From Neisseriaceae bacterium (lineage in GTDB: Bacteria > Pseudomonadota > Gammaproteobacteria > Burkholderiales > Neisseriaceae), in assembly GCA_017446355.1 (NCBI GenBank), contig JAFSQZ010000185.1:1-22408 (forward strand): a stretch of 22,408 bases of DNA. Reading direction: 5' to 3'. Shown here in pieces: positions 21,966 to 22,408 of this stretch. A model generated the notes under the pieces. The model was not told the origin of the DNA. It was given only the letters and a program-made list of their open reading frames with translations, and searched no databases. Numbering within the stretch: position 1 is the first letter of the stretch; every line of letters begins with the position of its first letter. The position numbers and the translations under genes are program-made.

Positions 21966-21984
21966 TTTATCAGCGATTGATAAA
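21966..21984 (+). promoter_or_regulatory. Inverted repeat before the HicB-like gene
   Basis: TTTATCA-GCGAT-TGATAAA lies 17 bases upstream of the start codon, just ahead of the AAAGGA binding site. HicB-type proteins usually repress their own promoter, so this may be the operator. Confidence 0.4.
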
Positions 21985-22001
21985 TTGAAAGGACATAAAT
22001 C

Positions 22002-22322
22002 ATGAACCACTACACCTACCGTGTTTTTTGGAGCGATGAAGACCAAGAATTTGTTGCTTTATGTGCCGAATTCCCGTCCCTATCTTGGTTGGCGGATACA
22101 CCAGCGGATGCTGTTTCTGCATTACAAAATTTGGTTGATGAAATTATTGCCGACATGCACAGCAATAACGAACCCATACCACAATCCTTATCCGAACGAC
22201 AATACAGTGGCAAATTCAACATTCGCATTTCACCAGCATTGCACCGAGCATTAGCGATTGAAGCGGCTGAAAATCAAATCAGTATGAACCGTTTGATTTC
22301 TAATAATTTATCAATGGTGTAA
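22002..22322 (+). CDS. HicB family antitoxin-like protein
   Basis: A 106-residue protein with two parts. The N-terminal half (YRVFWSDEDQEFVALCAEFPSLSWLADTPADAVSAL) is a partial RNase-H-like HicB fold. The C-terminal half (YSGKFNIRISPALHRALAIEAAENQISMNRLISNNL) is a ribbon-helix-helix DNA-binding domain of the HicB type. AAAGGA about ten bases upstream supports the ATG. HicB normally neutralises the mRNA interferase HicA encoded beside it, but no HicA-like frame occurs in the 86 bases before upstream structures begin or in the 86 bases after it. It may be a solitary HicB-like regulator, or the toxin may lie beyond the window. The inverted repeat just upstream could be its own binding site. Confidence 0.85.
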   Translation: MNHYTYRVFWSDEDQEFVALCAEFPSLSWLADTPADAVSALQNLVDEIIADMHSNNEPIPQSLSERQYSGKFNIRISPALHRALAIEAAENQISMNRLISNNLSMV

Positions 22323-22334
22323 AATTTAAGTAGT

Positions 22335-22349
22335 TTCAGGCTGCCTGAA
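22335..22349 (+). repeat. DNA uptake sequence after the HicB-like gene
   Basis: TTCAGGCTGCCTGAA 13 bases past the HicB stop, near the window end. Confidence 0.85.
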
Positions 22350-22408
22350 AACAGACATGCCATACAAAAAAACGACTGTCATGACAAGACTGAAATAAAT
22401 TTTAAGGC

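Overview
The window reads as chromosomal DNA of an AT-rich member of the Neisseriaceae. The strongest clue is a 15-base DNA-uptake-type repeat, TTCAGGC(A/T)GCCTGAA, found intact 16 times plus many near-copies. One strand carries AGGCAGCCTGAA (the Kingella uptake dialect) and the other AGGCTGCCTGAA (the Simonsiella dialect). Truncated copies almost all keep the core GCTGCCTGAA, which points to the Simonsiella-type polarity. Protein sequences (RsmA, UppP, IlvE, Ccp) also look Neisseria-like. My best guess is Simonsiella muelleri or a close relative; Kingella or Alysiella remain possible.

Layout. 1-997 is the 3' end of a large RTX/Ig-like secreted protein whose start lies outside the window. 998-1422 is a gene-free stretch with two uptake repeats and a cluster of hairpin repeats. 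1423-3736 (minus) holds a DUF817 membrane protein and a PitA phosphate transporter. 3971-10158 (plus) holds a periplasmic cyclophilin, then folC, ilvE, dedD, cvpA and purF. The folC-dedD-cvpA-purF order resembles the enterobacterial arrangement, with ilvE inserted. 10244-15082 (minus) holds a small roadblock/LC7-like protein with a cysteine cluster, uppP, and a run ubiK-comM-SPOR protein-dsbA that looks like one operon. 15083-15575 is a repeat-rich gap with a MITE-like palindromic element. 15576-15776 (minus) is a tRNA-Val/tRNA-Asp pair with its own promoter and terminator. 16146-18798 (plus) holds fba and glyA, each with its own terminator. 18916-20557 (minus) holds a lone polar amino acid ABC ATPase and rsmA. 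20756-21844 is a di-haem cytochrome c peroxidase with an FNR-type promoter. 22002-22322 is a HicB-like antitoxin without a visible toxin.

How the genes fit together. Most are housekeeping genes: folate, purine and one-carbon metabolism (folC, purF, glyA), envelope and division (dedD, SPOR protein, uppP, dsbA), ubiquinone assembly (ubiK), glycolysis (fba) and ribosome maturation (rsmA). Natural transformation is a visible theme, with comM, the dense uptake repeats, and uptake repeats paired head-to-head to make transcription terminators. No phage, CRISPR array or classical insertion sequence was seen. I did not find a convincing new multi-gene system. The less explained items are the covarying hairpin repeats, the MITE-like palindrome, the structured stretch upstream of glyA, and the Cys-cluster roadblock protein with an inverted repeat around its promoter.
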